A DNA stretch of 64,000 nucleotides from Ophiura sarsii (GCA_035610835.1 CM069450.1:31843551-31907550); one strand, 5' to 3'; positions 32,788 through 45,453 are shown, numbered from the stretch's first letter. Translations and numbers: made by a program. Notes: a model not told the origin generated them from the sequence alone.

Positions 32788-35700
32788 ACGCAACAGATTT
32801 TATTTCGTGAACCAACTACCGAAATGGATTTTCGTTTTGGGTGAATGTTATCCTAATAAAATAAAAATATAACCGTCGAAGCGCAGCTTCATAGAGGATT
32901 TTATTGGCGAGTTATAAGTCTGTTTCGCATTTTGGTATTTTGGGCAACAGATTTTATTTCGCGAAACGAATACCTACAATGAATTTCGCGAACCGAATAC
33001 TGAAATGAATACTGAATTGGATTTTCGAGACGTGTAAATGCTATACTAATGAAATAAACATATAACCGTCGAAGCGAGTTATAGGTCAGTTTCGCATTTT
33101 AGTATTATGTGCAATGGATTTTGTTTCGCGAACTCAATACCGAAATGGATTTTTGTTTTTCGTGAATGTAATTCTAATAAACATATAATTCTCGGTCGAA
33201 GCTTCATGAAAGATTTTATTGGCGAGTTATAGGTCAGTTTCGCATTTTTATATTTTGCGCAATGGATTTTATTTCGCGAACCGAATACCAAAATGGATTT
33301 TCGTATTGGGTGAATGCTATCCTAATGAAATAAACATACAACCGTTGAAGCGCAGCTTTATAGAGAATTTTATTGGCGAGTTATTGGTCCGTTTTGCATT
33401 TTTTTATTTTGTCGCAACAGATTTTATTTCGTGTACCAAATACCTAAATAGATTTTCGTTTTGTATGAATGCTATTCTAATGAAATAAACATATAACCAT
33501 CAAAGCGCAGCGTCATAGAGGATTTTATTGGCAAGTTATAGGTCCGTTTCGCACTTTTGTATTTTGCGCGAACCGAATACCGAAATGGATTTTCATTTTG
33601 CGTGAATGCTATCCTAATGAAATAAACATAACGGTCGAAGCGCAGCTTCATGGAGGATATTTTTGGCTAGTTATAGGTCCGTTTCGCATTTTTGTATCTT
33701 GCGCAACAAATTTTATTTCGCGAACAGAATACCGAAATAGATTTTTTTTGCGAACGTTATTCTAATGAAATAACCATATAACCGTCATAGCGCAGCTTCA
33801 TGGAAAATTTGATTGGCGAGTTATAGGTCCGTTTCACATTTTTGTATTTTGTGAAACGGATTTTATTTCGCGAACCAAATACCGAAATGGATTTTTGTTT
33901 TGTGTGAATGTTATTCTAATGATATAAACATATAACTGTCGAAGCACAGCTTCATAGAGGATTTTATTGGCGATTTATAGGTCAGTTTCGCATTTTTGTA
34001 TTTTGTGCAATGGGTTTAATGTCGCGAACCGAATACCGAAATGGATTTTCATTTTGCATGAATGTTATTCTAATGAAATCACCATATAACCATCAAAGCG
34101 CAGCTTCATAGAGGATTTTATTGGCAAGTTATAGGTCCGTTTCGTATTTTTGTATTTCGCCAACCGAATACCGAAATGGATATTTGTTTTGTGTGAACGT
34201 TATTATAATGAAATCAACATATAACCGCCGAAGCACAGCGTCATAGAGGATTTTATTGGCAAGTTATACGTCAGTTTCGCATTTTTGTATTTTTGCGCAA
34301 CAGAATTTATTTCGCAAACCGAATACCGAAATGGATTTCCGTTTTGCGTGAATGTTATTCTAATGAAATAAACGTATAACCGTCGAAGCGCAGCTTCATG
34401 GAACATTTGATTGGTGAGTTATATAGGTCCGTTTCGCATTTTTGTATATTTTAAAACGGATTTTATTTCACGAACCAAATACCGAAATGGATTTTTGTTT
34501 TGCGTGAATGTTATTCTAATGATATAAACATATAACCGTCGAAGCGCAGCTTCATAGAGGATTTTATTGGAGATTTATAGGTCCGTTTCACATTTTGGTA
34601 TTTTGCGCAACAGATTTTATGTGGCGAACCGAATACCGAAATAGATTTTCATTTTGCGTGAATGTTATTCTAATGAAATCAACATATAACCATCAAAGCG
34701 CAGCTTCATAGAGGATTTTATTGGCAAGTTATAGGTCCGTTTCGCACTTTTGTATTTTGCGCAACAGATTTTAATTCGCGAACCGAATACCGAAATGGAT
34801 TTTCATTTTGAAGTGCAGCTTCATATCGGATTTTATTGGCTAGTGATAGGACTGTTTCGCATTTTTGTATTTTGTGCAACGGATTTTATTTCGTGAACCG
34901 AATACCGAAATGTTTTTTGTTTTGTGTGAATGTTATTATAACGATATAAACATAACCATCTATGCAGCTGCATAGAGGATTTTATTGGCGAGTTATGTAG
35001 GAGCGTTTCGCACTCTTGTATTTTGCGCAAAGGATTATATTTCGCGAACCGAATACCGAAATGCATTTTCGTTTTGTGTGAATGGTATTCTAATGATATA
35101 AACATATAACCGTCGAAGTCCAGCTTCAGAGGATTTTATTGGCGAGTTATAGGACTGTTTCGCATTCTTGTATTTTGCGCAACGGATTTTATTTCGTGAA
35201 CCGAATACCGAAATGGATTTTCGTTTTGCGTGAACGTTATTATGAAATAAACATATAACCGTCGAAGCGCAGCTTCATAGAGGATTTTATTGGCGATTTA
35301 TAGGTCCGTTTCGCAATTTTGTATTTTGCGCAAACGGATTTTATTTCGCCAACCGAATACCGAAATGGATTTTTGTTTTGTGTTAATTTTATTATAATGA
35401 AATAAACATATAACCGTCGAAACGCAGCTTCATAGAGGATTTTTTTTGATAGTTACACTATAGGACCGTTTCGCACTTTTGTATCTTGCGCAACAGATTT
35501 TAATTCACGAACCGAATACCGAAATGGATTTTCATTTTGAAGTGCAGCTTCATATCGGATTTTATTGGCTTGTGATAGGACCGTTTCGCATTTTTGTATT
35601 TTGTGCAACGGATTTTATTTTGTGAACCGAATACCGAAATGTTTTTTTTTTTTGTGTGTGAATGTTATTATAACGAAATAAACATAACCATCTATGCAGC

Positions 35701-36320
35701 TGCATAGAGGATTTGATTGGCGAGTTATGTAGGACCGTTTCGCACTCTTGTATTTTGCGCAAAGGATTATATTTCGCGAACCGAATACCGAAATGCATTT
35801 TCGTTTTGTGTGAATGTTATTCTAATGATATAAACATATAACCGTCGAAGCCCAGCTACGGAGGATTTTATTGGCGAGTTATAGGACTGTTTCGCATTCT
35901 TGTATTTTGCGCAACGGATTTTATTTCGTGAACCGAATACTGAAATGGATTTTCGTTTTGCGTGAATGTTATTATGAAATAAAAATATAACCGTCGAAGC
36001 GCAGCTTCATAGAGGATTTTATTGGCGATTTATAGGACCGTTTCGCACTTTTGTATCTTGCGCAACAGATTTTATTTCGCCAACCGTATACCGAAATGGA
36101 TTTTTGTTTTGTGTTAATGTTATCATAATGAAATACACATATATTGCGCAACAGATTTTAATTCGCGAACCGAATACCGAAATGGATTTTCATTTTGAAG
36201 TGCAGCTTCATATCGGATTTTATTGGCTTGTGATAGGACCGTTTCGCATTTTTGTATTTTGTGCAACGGATTTTATTTTGTGAACCGAATACCGAAATGG
36301 ATTTTTGTTTTGTGTGAATG
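32788..36320 (-). repeat. ~155-bp satellite array, reverse orientation
   Basis: The same unit as 25360-30175 but inverted (AACCGTCGAAGCGCAGCTTC orientation), about 22 units with spacings around 135-155 bp. Sub-blocks repeat at higher order near 34800-35100 and 35530-35830 (for example CTATGCAGCTGCATAGAGGA), suggesting recent block duplication of about 740 bp. It ends at an assembly gap, so its true length is unknown. Confidence 0.93.
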
Positions 36321-36420
36321 NNNNNNNNNNNNNNNNNNNNNNNNNNNNNNNNNNNNNNNNNNNNNNNNNNNNNNNNNNNNNNNNNNNNNNNNNNNNNNNN
36401 NNNNNNNNNNNNNNNNNNNN
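36321..36420. other. Assembly gap of 100 N
   Basis: Exactly 100 N, a conventional placeholder for a gap of unknown size. It falls inside the satellite, where short-read assembly typically collapses. Frames translated across it are meaningless. Confidence 0.98.
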
Positions 36421-36924
36421 TTGTTACTCGTGCGATCTTTAAGAAAAACAAACGGCCGCACATACAGAAATGTAGCTATATCCCCGATGAAAATATTTTG
36501 GGTGAAGACCATACATGTATGTCATCACTCACTCAGGAAACCATAATTTTTGACCGAACAGTAGCTACCCGAGTAAAAGAAATTCAACATTTCGGATTAT
36601 CATCTGTGATCCTTTCTGCGCATGTCTGAAAACGGGAAAATACTGGCATTGAACTATCTAATTAGCTCGTGTATTAGAGGCGCAATTACCACGCTTTTTC
36701 AGTTGAAGAGGGACGCGAGTGTAAAATTATTATTGAACTATCTAATCAGGCGAGGGACCGAAAATTAGTATATAGCTACACGGCATATAGCGCTTTTTAC
36801 ATACATCCTTCTCAAAACGCTTTATAATTTGATTCCTATGATAGTCAGAACCACGGTTGCAGCCTATTATGGCGCAAGATCCTATCAGTACAACGACTGT
36901 GACTACCTTAAATGCACAAGTAAC
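36421..36924. other. Non-genic sequence
   Basis: No gene or repeat recognised between the gap and the reversed SINE. Confidence 0.4.
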
Positions 36925-37455
36925 AGGCCCGGGATGATCCCCTACTCTTAACGATAAGGTCTGAGACTATTTAACGTGTTCAGGGTCAAGTGTCTGAACA
37001 CACGGGACCACCGGCTTTACGTGACTTTCCGAACCACAAGACAATTGAGACTAACACTGCAAATTATGAGTGTTTACTTTTGGACAAACTAAAAGTAAAC
37101 TCAAAAGTAAACGCAATACTAAACACATATGTGAGCAAAACAACTAAGCTGTTTTCCACCCAGCCTCTAATCAATAACTGTCCAATTATATCACAGATGG
37201 TGGAAACATCTGTGATTATATTCACTCACTTGGAGCATGCTTTGAGGTCAATTGGGTGCAAATGCAAGAAACGTTTAGTTTTGCGTTTACTTTTACGTTT
37301 AGTTTTGTGTTTAGAATTGTGTTTACTTTGAGTTTACTTTTAGTTTGTCCAAAGGTAAACGCTCATAATTTGCAGTGTAAGTACCTTGCCCAAGGATACA
37401 AACATGTTGACCGCAGTGGGGCTCGAACTCACAACCCTATGATCGTGAGACTTGC
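36925..37455 (-). mobile_element. tRNA-derived SINE interrupted by a MITE
   Basis: The reverse complement matches the SINE at 31010-31330. The B box GAGTTCGAGCCCC is at about 37427-37440, GGGGATCATCCCGG near 36933, and the body is split at GACTAA/GTACC. The inserted MITE occupies 37055-37377. Confidence 0.85.
37055..37377. mobile_element. MITE with ~51-bp TIRs and TAA duplication
   Basis: CACTGCAAATTATGAGTGTT onward is repeated inverted at the right end with two mismatches in about 51 bp. TAA flanks both sides (37052-37054 and 37378-37380), and the uninterrupted SINE at 31010 has a single TAA at the same place. A TAA/TTA TSD is typical of PIF/Harbinger, though the CACTG terminus is not the usual one. 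It holds an internal hairpin of ATCACAGATG with CATCTGTGAT. Confidence 0.92.
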
Positions 37456-38054
37456 TTCTTCTCTATATATCTTGGCTCTATGATGGCATCTTGTTCAAAC
37501 GACCTTAAAAGAAGAAAGTCACTGGCTTTTTGGAAATTGTTTGCACTTGGCATTTGGTGCTATAGTGGTTATTGCTATCTACCGTAGATAGCAGTTAGGG
37601 CCTATATGCTATACAGTATGTACATGACTTAAATATTACCCATGAGCTCGCATTCGAGTTTGTATCAACGTTTAGATGAAATTGGTTGTCATTAATACCA
37701 AAATTTCATCTAGATGGGTCAAGAAAAATCAAGTTTAAATAAATTTCAACACATATCTAATACATTCATGCGAAATAAAAACTTCCATCATTGTTACGTG
37801 GGGTCAAAATACGGTCTTGAAAAAGGGCCGAAACGCATGTATTTCAATGGGGGACGTATTTAGTGGTGTGCCCCCTGCTAGAGATTTCTACATTAAACCC
37901 CAACACATTTGGTATCAATGGAAAGCTTTCTTCAAAAGAAAGCCAATGGTGGTAAAATCATGTCCATACCCCATTATTTGGCAAAGTTATGATTTTTTAA
38001 AGATTTATTGAACACACGTTGCTGTCTGCCGATTTTCGTAGTAATCAAATTACA

Positions 38055-38933
38055 GAGGTCAAGACAATTCGCGATTCACCTATATTAGTGTGTGAAAATA
38101 TTGGTTGTTAACTCGCCATTTAAAAATATTTCCGAGAGTCAAATCAATCACTGTAAACATCTTTGGTAAGACAAATAATGTATCTTCAAAGCCATGTTGT
38201 TGTTTTTTGCAAAGAAACGACTTAAAATACATAAATAATGACTTCAACACGATCATTCTAAAGCACCAACCAACTTACCAACCAATGCATCAACTTCGGG
38301 AAATCCCCATTGTGCCACTTATGCTCTATGCTCCAGCTCAAAATAAACACATGTAACTTGTTCAGTCAGAAAACTATATATTTTCATTTAATAACGGTTT
38401 CATATGGGTTTCATAGCCTCCTTATACCTTTAATTGATCTATTTTGACAAAGAAAATCAAGTAAAATTTACCATAATTTGACCTCTAAATTCAATCTTAT
38501 GAGATTTTTCCCCCTGTAACGAATGCTATCGTGTTTGGTATCAGCGGATAGATAATTTTTTTCTCTTTAAAATGACGTCATTCATAAAATGGATTGCTTT
38601 GGAACTACTTTCTAAAGCATCAAATACACATCGTGATCTCTCGCGAGAAATTGAAAAATTCAAAATGGCGCCGCCCACTACGCATGCTACGCTAGTAAAA
38701 AAGTAAAGTGATCGCGTTGGTGTCATATTTTATGTATTTAATTTTGGTCTTTAAGTTGTTTCTTTGCGGAAAAAAAATACATGACTTGAAAGATACATTA
38801 TTTGTCTTACCAAAGATTTTTTACAGTGCTTGATTTGACTCTCGGAGACACTTTTAAATGGTGAGTTACCAACCGATATTTTCACACACTAACAGATAGG
38901 AATAGCGAATCGCGAATTTGTGTTGATCTCCCT
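38055..38933. repeat. Large inverted repeat with ~170-bp arms
   Basis: Left arm (about 38055-38226) and right arm (about 38750-38933) are inverted copies. Landmarks are TTCGCGATTC, AGTGTGTGAAAATAT, GAGAGTCAAATCAA, TTTGGTAAGACAAATAATGT and CAAAGAAAC. No flanking duplication is clear. It may be a decayed long-TIR MITE. The central segment includes AAATGGCGCCGCCCAC. Confidence 0.7.
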
Positions 38934-39007
38934 ACTACTACCATACTGATGACTGACATTGACAAACACAAAAATGGTCCACGAAAGTTGAGAAGTCCTG
39001 GCTAGAC

Positions 39008-39226
39008 CTACCCCATTCGCACTCCATAGAACCTTTCAATGTATTCCAACATCCTTTCTTGTGATGTAAGCAGCTGTACCTTCTGCTTTATGAATGTTTC
39101 CATGGTATAAGGAGCTGGGTATTTTCCTGTATGATATATTCGTTCAATCGAATCGACGAAGTATAGTATTGTAGACAACGAAAAAGCATCCATTGAATCC
39201 AAGTGTCTATCAAGAGCCCGTCTCCC
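39008..39226 (-). CDS. Candidate coding exon, product unknown
   Basis: Read from 39226 downwards, an open frame of about 72 codons has protein-like composition, including IYHTGKYPAPYTMETFIKQK and LEYIERFYGVRMG. The first in-frame ATG is at about 39196. The frame ends at TAG inside GGGTAGGTCT, where GTAGGT would be a fair splice donor. An AG acceptor candidate is TTGATAG at about 39210. I do not recognise the product. It may be a host exon or an old transposon fragment. Confidence 0.3.
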   Translation of the reverse strand, partial: GRRALDRHLDSMDAFSLSTILYFVDSIERIYHTGKYPAPYTMETFIKQKVQLLTSQERMLEYIERFYGVRMG

Positions 39227-39274
39227 TCAAGCGTGGCTGGCTCCCATAATATCGGTTCCCGGCCATTTTATATA

Positions 39275-39790
39275 GCGAAAAGTTTTTTCATTTCGTAGAG
39301 AAAAGTTTTTTCATTATGCGAAAAGTTTTTTCACTTCGTATAAAAAAAAGGGGGGCAAGAATAAAATTAAAAAGGGAGAAAAAGAAGAAAAAAAGGGGAA
39401 AAGAGAGAGAGAGAAAGAAAGAGAAAAAAGGAGAAAAGAAAAGGAAAAAATAGAGAGAAAGAGAAAAGAAGAAAAATTAAAATTAAATTAAAATAAATAA
39501 AAATTTAAAAATGTAAAAATTAAAAATAAAAAAAAAAAATTAAAAAATTAAAAAATTAAAATTAAAAAATGTTAAAAAAAAATTTCAAAATTTTTTTAAA
39601 AAAATTTAAAAAAATTTAAAATTTTTTTTAAAAATTTAAAAAATTTTTTTAAACTAAATTGAAAAAAAAAATTGAGAAAAAAACCCAGAAAAAAATATAT
39701 TGATGAAAAAAAGAAGAAAAAAGGGGGGAAAAAAACAGTTTTTTCATTTTTTTTCCATTTTTTCTCATTTTTTTTTTTAGATCTTCATTT
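39275..39790. repeat. A-rich low-complexity stretch
   Basis: Three copies of GCGAAAAGTTTTTTCATT-type sequence (39277-39332) lead into a long run of A-, AAAG- and AAAT-rich simple sequence, then T-rich sequence. No gene. Confidence 0.85.
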
Positions 39791-40324
39791 TTTTTATTTG
39801 TCGGTCATGGGACACCGTAAGTAAGCCTCAGCATGTAGAAAAGTTGTGGTAGGAAAGCACTTATCATATCACTAGTGTGTTTATACCAATCCATGACGGA
39901 GAAGGACATTTAGACTTAAAAATTGGGCTTGTAAGTCAACGTGAATTTCTGCAAAAAGCATAATAATAATAATAATAATAATTAAGCATGATAATCTCCC
40001 TTTTAAACTATTTAAATACGTAATCTTCCACTGTCATGTTACTCTACCTTTACTGTGTGAATTACCATTGTACATTACTACAAAATGGGTTGACTTGCCT
40101 TGGTTACACTTTCCGTAATTGATGATTGATTTTTCTTATCTTTTCAGGATTTTCACTTTATTAGTTGGATTTAATCCATGCTGAAAGCGAGTCCTATTTT
40201 CTTGTGATTCACCCTGTATGTATCGCGTAGCGCACCTGTCGCAAGTTTTATGACGGAGAGAATTTGATACATACGATAATGTACAATGTTAAGTACTTGA
40301 TGTATCACATTTTCGTCCATTGTT

Positions 40325-40392
40325 CGTTATCATTGGTGTTATTTTCAATGATGTACGCCGTTATCATTGGTGTTATTTTCAATGATATACGC
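40325..40392. repeat. 34-bp tandem duplication
   Basis: CGTTATCATTGGTGTTATTT and the following TTCAATGATNTACG occur twice, at 40325 and 40359, with one mismatch. Confidence 0.88.
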
Positions 40393-40842
40393 ACGCAAAA
40401 ACGTCGTCAACCACAGACTTGGTATTGCAATATTGCATTCATTGCCTTGTTCGTATCACATTATCTCAACACACACGATGTCCTGCTCTTTAATGAATCG
40501 TATAGTAAATGATACATTTTTGTAGCTAACTTTGAGCGTATATGTTTACATTCGTAACAGCATAATAAGTCTGAGCATAAGTTTGATCTGTGAATATTGA
40601 AATTAGAATAACAAGCACATTCTTGTTTATATTTATAAATGGACATTCTGTCACGCTGTATAAAATTGATATGTAGCCGCATCGCATTAATCTCATACAT
40701 ATTATTTGTATTCCATTAAATACAATAGTCTTGTTATCGTTATCTGTTGTTCAAAATTGATCCAATTATAAGTCCTGAAGCCTCCCCTTTAGGTCGTTTA
40801 ACCAAAAAAATACCCAAACCGCAGTCCTTGACATTAAGTTAA

Positions 40843-41257
40843 CACTTTCCACGCGGCAGGCGTCTGCAGACGACATTCCAAAAGTTCCCAAAATGTTTAA
40901 AAAATGTCAACATTATTAAATTTCATTACTATATTTAGAGTCACTGTGAGAAATGCATTGAAATGAGTACAAACATGCCAAGTATTGGTTCAGTAAACCT
41001 TGTGATAGACTTTGAAAATTGGGAAAGGTTTCTGAAAAATCTGTTTTGTATATGGTATAAAAATTCCATTGAAATGGAATGGGGGCGATCCAAGAGAAAG
41101 AAGAATGTTTTGTAGCCATTTTCTGTTGCATACCAAACAAAATACCATGGAAATGGTGTATGTATTTTCGATAATTCAAACCCCCCAAAAAATCAAAACA
41201 TCGCAGTCTAAAAATAGTACAGGAAACCAATAAAGTTGATTTGTGTGCATGGAAGGT

Positions 41258-41288
<31 letters not shown>

Positions 41289-41665
41289 ACCGTCTGAAGA
41301 ACAATCTAGGTATATATGACAGCCACAACTCACCATTTATTCAAAGCTTTTCAGATTTATTAGACAACCCCACAACAATTGGGAGATTTCTCCTAAGTCA
41401 AACAAGATAAGCTATTATGTCTCTCTGTTGGGAGTCTAATAACATCTCTCTGATTGAATCATCAAGGCTAAACAAATATAGCTTTGACTCCATCACAGAC
41501 TGCAGGACTGTTGAAATAAACTGCATAGGTACATGTAATTTACAAAGACTACAAACATGGCGGCCCCCACTTATGTCTAGAAAGACCAAAATGTGTAAGT
41601 TTTTGCAATAACATGCTATAAGGGTGGCTTCGCCCCCCAAAAAACCAATAGCCGCGTGGAAAGTG
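40843..41665. mobile_element. Larger TTAA-flanked element, CACTTTCCACGCGGC ends
   Basis: CACTTTCCACGCGGC at the left and its perfect reverse complement at the right are each flanked by TTAA (40839-40842 and 41666-41669). The left ~200 bp matches the 233-bp copy at 2152. The extra interior contains a G run (about 41257-41287) and a minus-strand frame (41398-41640) with a CYCKN...CSLCKLH cysteine pattern. piggyBac transposases carry a C-terminal cysteine-rich domain, but two CxC/CxxC pairs are not enough to claim one. Most likely an internally deleted piggyBac- or Kolobok-like element. Confidence 0.85.
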
Positions 41666-41669
41666 TTAA

Positions 41670-42951
41670 CACGTATGAGGCGAGCCGCGAGACTTTCTAA
41701 GTGTAAGAGTAACAGATGTTTGATTCATACAACACTTGAGCTACTAAAACCCAAGACAAGCACATAGAAAATATGCTATGCCATTGGCATATGGTAAACA
41801 GCGTGGGTGTTGAGTCAAGGCCCATCGCTCAGAATCTCAGTAAAACACAAATCTGCTTTCTGTGTGACAAATGGTGCGGCGTTAATACGGTTGAATTCTC
41901 ATCTAGGTCAATACCAACGTTAAGAGATTGGGCTGACAATCATTAAAGTTTGAATCAATTTTGGACAATCCGATTGGTTTGATTTCACAATTTAGTCGAT
42001 CTTGTGTAACCAAGACGATGTCATTACAGAATTCCGATAAATGTCATTACTGTACTTTTTTTTACAAACTCTAACTGAATTGAACGGAGATCAAATTTAA
42101 GCTTTTCGTTTAATTTTCTAGTTTTTTAAGTTAAAATACTCTTAACAATCTGGATTTGTTTGCGTTATTTACATCACATTTGTCATCAAACGACAATGTT
42201 ATTGCCCAATGTATGCAGTGCATGGTAGGAAGTCACGACCTCTTTCATAAACACTGCGATTTTTCGTGATTTATAAGCAAGATCAAAGAAGAACGAACAC
42301 CCGACAATCCATTTTGCCATCTCTGTTTTACGATAATATCCAAATTCATAGTCGTCATATCCGATATCATATAATTATGATTAGCTTATCAATCAGTGAC
42401 GGATATGTCAATTTCATAACGCTCTCGAGTAATTCTAGAGCCGTGCTTGTATTTGTTTTTTCTTCCTATATGTTGTTGCTATTATTCAAAATGAACACAT
42501 ATTAGTATACAAGTTCATGTTGTGCGATCACGGATCAAATCACTGAGCACGTATTAATGTAATTCGATTACATATGTTCACCCACAAATTCGTGCTGCAA
42601 TCATGTATACTTGCATGCTCTTGAAGGATGTGGAACACTTGGTAGAGGTAAACCAGATATCCTCGAAAACAGCAGTATCAAGGTGATGTAAGCTACTTAT
42701 ATTTCACCGTCTTGATATTTGGCAGATCGTAAGATATGGTTGGATATTCGATACCGGTTAAACAACGATAAGAGTTTCATGAATTTAAAACTCTGGTTAA
42801 CTGGTTATAAACTGTGTGTTTATGTGGTTGGTTTTTTACACACGACATTCCTAACTTTCATCGGAGTGCCTAGGAGTGTCATTACTTCCCCGTACGTCCC
42901 GTGCTCGTGTAATATTGGACAGAGACACCTAAACTGGCAGCGATTATAATT
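41670..42951. other. Non-genic sequence
   Basis: No gene recognised; open frames are short and start at non-ATG codons. A weak GGAACACTTGGTAGAGGTAAA near 42631 resembles the P-loop-like repeats listed at 43176 and 45454. Confidence 0.4.
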
Positions 42952-43031
42952 GGCCAAAAGCGCTTTGGGACTGTGCTTGCATTGTGGAAAGCGCTATATC
43001 AGAACGGTAATATTATTATTATTATTATTAC
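42952..43031 (+). mobile_element. LINE/SINE 3' tail with ATT repeats
   Basis: AAAAGCGCTTTGGGAC, then GGAAAGCGCTATATCAGAAC and an (ATT)n run, is the usual 3' end of L2/CR1-like elements and their SINEs. The 5' part is not recognisable. Confidence 0.65.
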
Positions 43032-43175
43032 TTCCATAGGCATTTGCGATAGAAAAGGAGTACAGACCCTTGACACGTTTGCGTGTGAGAAAGTAGTAAT
43101 TCATTTGGAGTGCATTGTAAACTTGCATTACTTCTTCCCTTTAAATGTGTTTATTTAACGATATTAGTCACGTAG

Positions 43176-43295
43176 CCTGTCTTATCTGGAGCACTCGGTA
43201 TAGGCAAAGCAACGTTAACAGAAACACGGATTCCACCAGAATATACTCCAAACAAGAGCATAAAGCGGATGCAAGGTAGTTTAAAATGCAATTAG
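43176..43295 (+). pseudogene. P-loop-like fragment or dispersed repeat
   Basis: A 39-codon frame starts after a stop and reads VLSGALGIGKATLTETRIPP. The core GxxGxGKxTL resembles a Walker A nucleotide-binding loop of the kind found in NACHT/NLR proteins, with Ala in place of Ser/Thr after the Lys. A paralogous stretch at 45454 reads VLGTGKTTLTRIP but has a stop just before, and a weaker one at 53709 reads NIGKTTLTIRL. They could be decayed copies of a P-loop exon, or a non-coding repeat that happens to read this way. Confidence 0.25.
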
Positions 43296-44107
43296 TTCTA
43301 CCATGTGGAATTTTGCCTGTCCAAAGAAATGATTTGCACATGTACGACACGTCATTCAATGATCAACTTTAGCAAATAATTTCACAAGAAAGTTGTACGC
43401 GCAGTCATATGATTGAAGCCTTTACAAAACTCCAGAAGTATAACTATACAGAGTGTCAGCAGGATTTTAAAAAGATCAATCCTTATATTGAATTCAAAGC
43501 CTTTCATTGCAATGTAATGTCGATGAGAAGAAGTAGACACTGGTTACAGAAATCAGCGGTCATGTGATGAAAGTGAAGCATGCTGGTATTGCTCAAGAAA
43601 TCTTCTTTGAAAACCACCAATGAGTGCTGCATATAAATAAAAATATAGTATATGTAGGTCTTGGACCACCAGTTATGGGATTATGATGTCATGACTAAAT
43701 TAAAATCAGATTTATAATATCCTATTTCCCCTGAACTCATGTAATGATTTATACTGTTTATATTTGATGGTTGCATTGCATGTACTCTGGTAACGTGTTG
43801 AATACTTGTAACACAGCATGCATATGTGTGGATTGCTATTTAGATAATATTATCAAACCGATTTTTTGTTTGATTGACTTAAAAATATGAAGACGGGAAT
43901 TAGTATCCAGCAACGTCCAGTATTCATGAAAATAATACTTTCAATGTCTAACGCAGATATTTAAAATGAAAGCGGAATCAATAAAATTGTTATTTCTTCC
44001 GACTCTTGTTTAAACGGTGATATGTATCGTCTCTTAATTTCGCTTAGGTTGTATTTTATTGCATTCATTTTCATCACTAATAGTTGTAGAACTGTCTTTA
44101 TGTTTTC

Positions 44108-44245
44108 CAGTTAAGTGTGTATTTATTATGGTAGTCCACAGTGGGTCTCTTGGTATTAAAATCACAACAACTTGGAGAGCCCTCATTAATCAAGTTTGAC
44201 ACAATGGGACTATTGGCCATGTAGGCAAAATGTTCCACAACTTAT
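44108..44245 (+). repeat. Dispersed repeat shared with 56565-56745
   Basis: GTGTGTATTTATTATGG, CACAACAACTTGGAGAGCCC, CATTAATCAAGTTTGACACA and GGCCATGTAGGCAAAATGTT all recur inverted at 56565-56745. Possibly a fragment of an interspersed element whose ends I could not define. Confidence 0.7.
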
Positions 44246-44296
44246 ACATATACGCCTTAAACTGCATATATATATATATATATAGCAGTTTAGTAA

Positions 44297-44818
44297 GGGA
44301 TCACGTCAAAACTCGACCGCCAGGCAACCGCCGGTTACGGCCGGTTCCGCCCGGTTCTCACAAAACGTGTCGTCTGTTATAATATACACACCTAATGAGG
44401 TCAAATAGTTACACTCTGGTGAACACGACCGGTTGATAGTGCCTCGTCACACGTGTGAGCAATAACATCTTGAAGTAATGGGCTCTTAAGTCTCATTTGA
44501 CAACCAGTACAATACAGCTATTGATTTTCGCTGGGGTTGGCTTTTTCAATCTGTTTATAGCTCAATTAACTTTTTAAAATCAATACCGAAAGTCTATGAA
44601 TGGATTTTTTATAGAACGATTATAGAGAGAGCTATTATGACCGCAAAGTAACAGATTGATAGTGTAAATTGGTCCGGTTACAGCATTAAGTCAACCGGCG
44701 GTTGTTCAGTGTTGCATGCGCGAATATTCATATACCAGTAAAACATTTGACCTGAAAGAACCGGGCGGAACCGCCCGTAACCGGCGGTCAACGGGCGGTC
44801 GAGTTTTGACGTCTTCCC
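44297..44818. mobile_element. Harbinger-like MITE, copy 1
   Basis: GGGATCACGTCAAAACTCGA at the left and its near reverse complement at the right form imperfect TIRs of roughly 65 bp rich in CCGG and CGCC. TAA flanks both ends (44294-44296 and 44819-44821). TIRs starting GGG with a 3-bp TAA/TTA duplication are the signature of PIF/Harbinger transposons. It is non-coding. A nearly identical copy is at 51604-52126. Confidence 0.92.
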
Positions 44819-45453
44819 TAAGGAGACTTGGTTGATTAGGTCGTATGCATCGTGTTATTCTGCTACTTGAGTAAACCATTTGCCAACATTAACTAGGTCT
44901 CGATAAAGACATAATATACTATGACTATTAATAGAAATTTGAACTAATCAGCTATAGCAAAGTGTTGCCATCATTAAATAATAACAATTATTATACTATT
45001 AAATAATACAAGGCGTGTCGACAAAAAAGTCCTATGATGAAGAAATACCTCCCTGTAACGATTAAGTGAATTGATGTTGTTAATTAATTATATTAATATA
45101 CATTCATAGCAGTTCCAATCAAGAAATTATGCAGGTGAAACATATAAAAATTGCACGGTTTCAAAACCGCACTCAAATTGACAACACGGCTACTCTCCGT
45201 ACAAAAACGTTTAGGTAGTCTGTGAGGGGAAAGGTGAAATATAAGAACCATTAATTTTTGCTATTCTAACGTTGAAACCTCTTTACAATTTCCAGAACGT
45301 TAGTAGAATATGCCAGTACCGGGCGGTCGTAGAAACCAGTTGGGTAGCAAATCGTGTAGAGTGCATTTTTATAAAATGTACACAACTGTTAACGTTTGCA
45401 TGATTCAAGCAGTCTACTCTCATATTGATTATTTATTGATAGAAGTCGCGTAC

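Noticed and set aside
25360..36512. Dozens of 60-100-codon frames with shared motifs such as NGFYFVNRIPKWIFVL
   Set aside because: They translate the ~155-bp satellite. Shared peptides follow from the repeat, and the frames break at random positions. Those crossing the N gap are meaningless.
41257..41287. G run as a regulatory quadruplex
   Set aside because: Homopolymer length here is likely unreliable in the assembly, and it sits in a MITE interior with no gene nearby.
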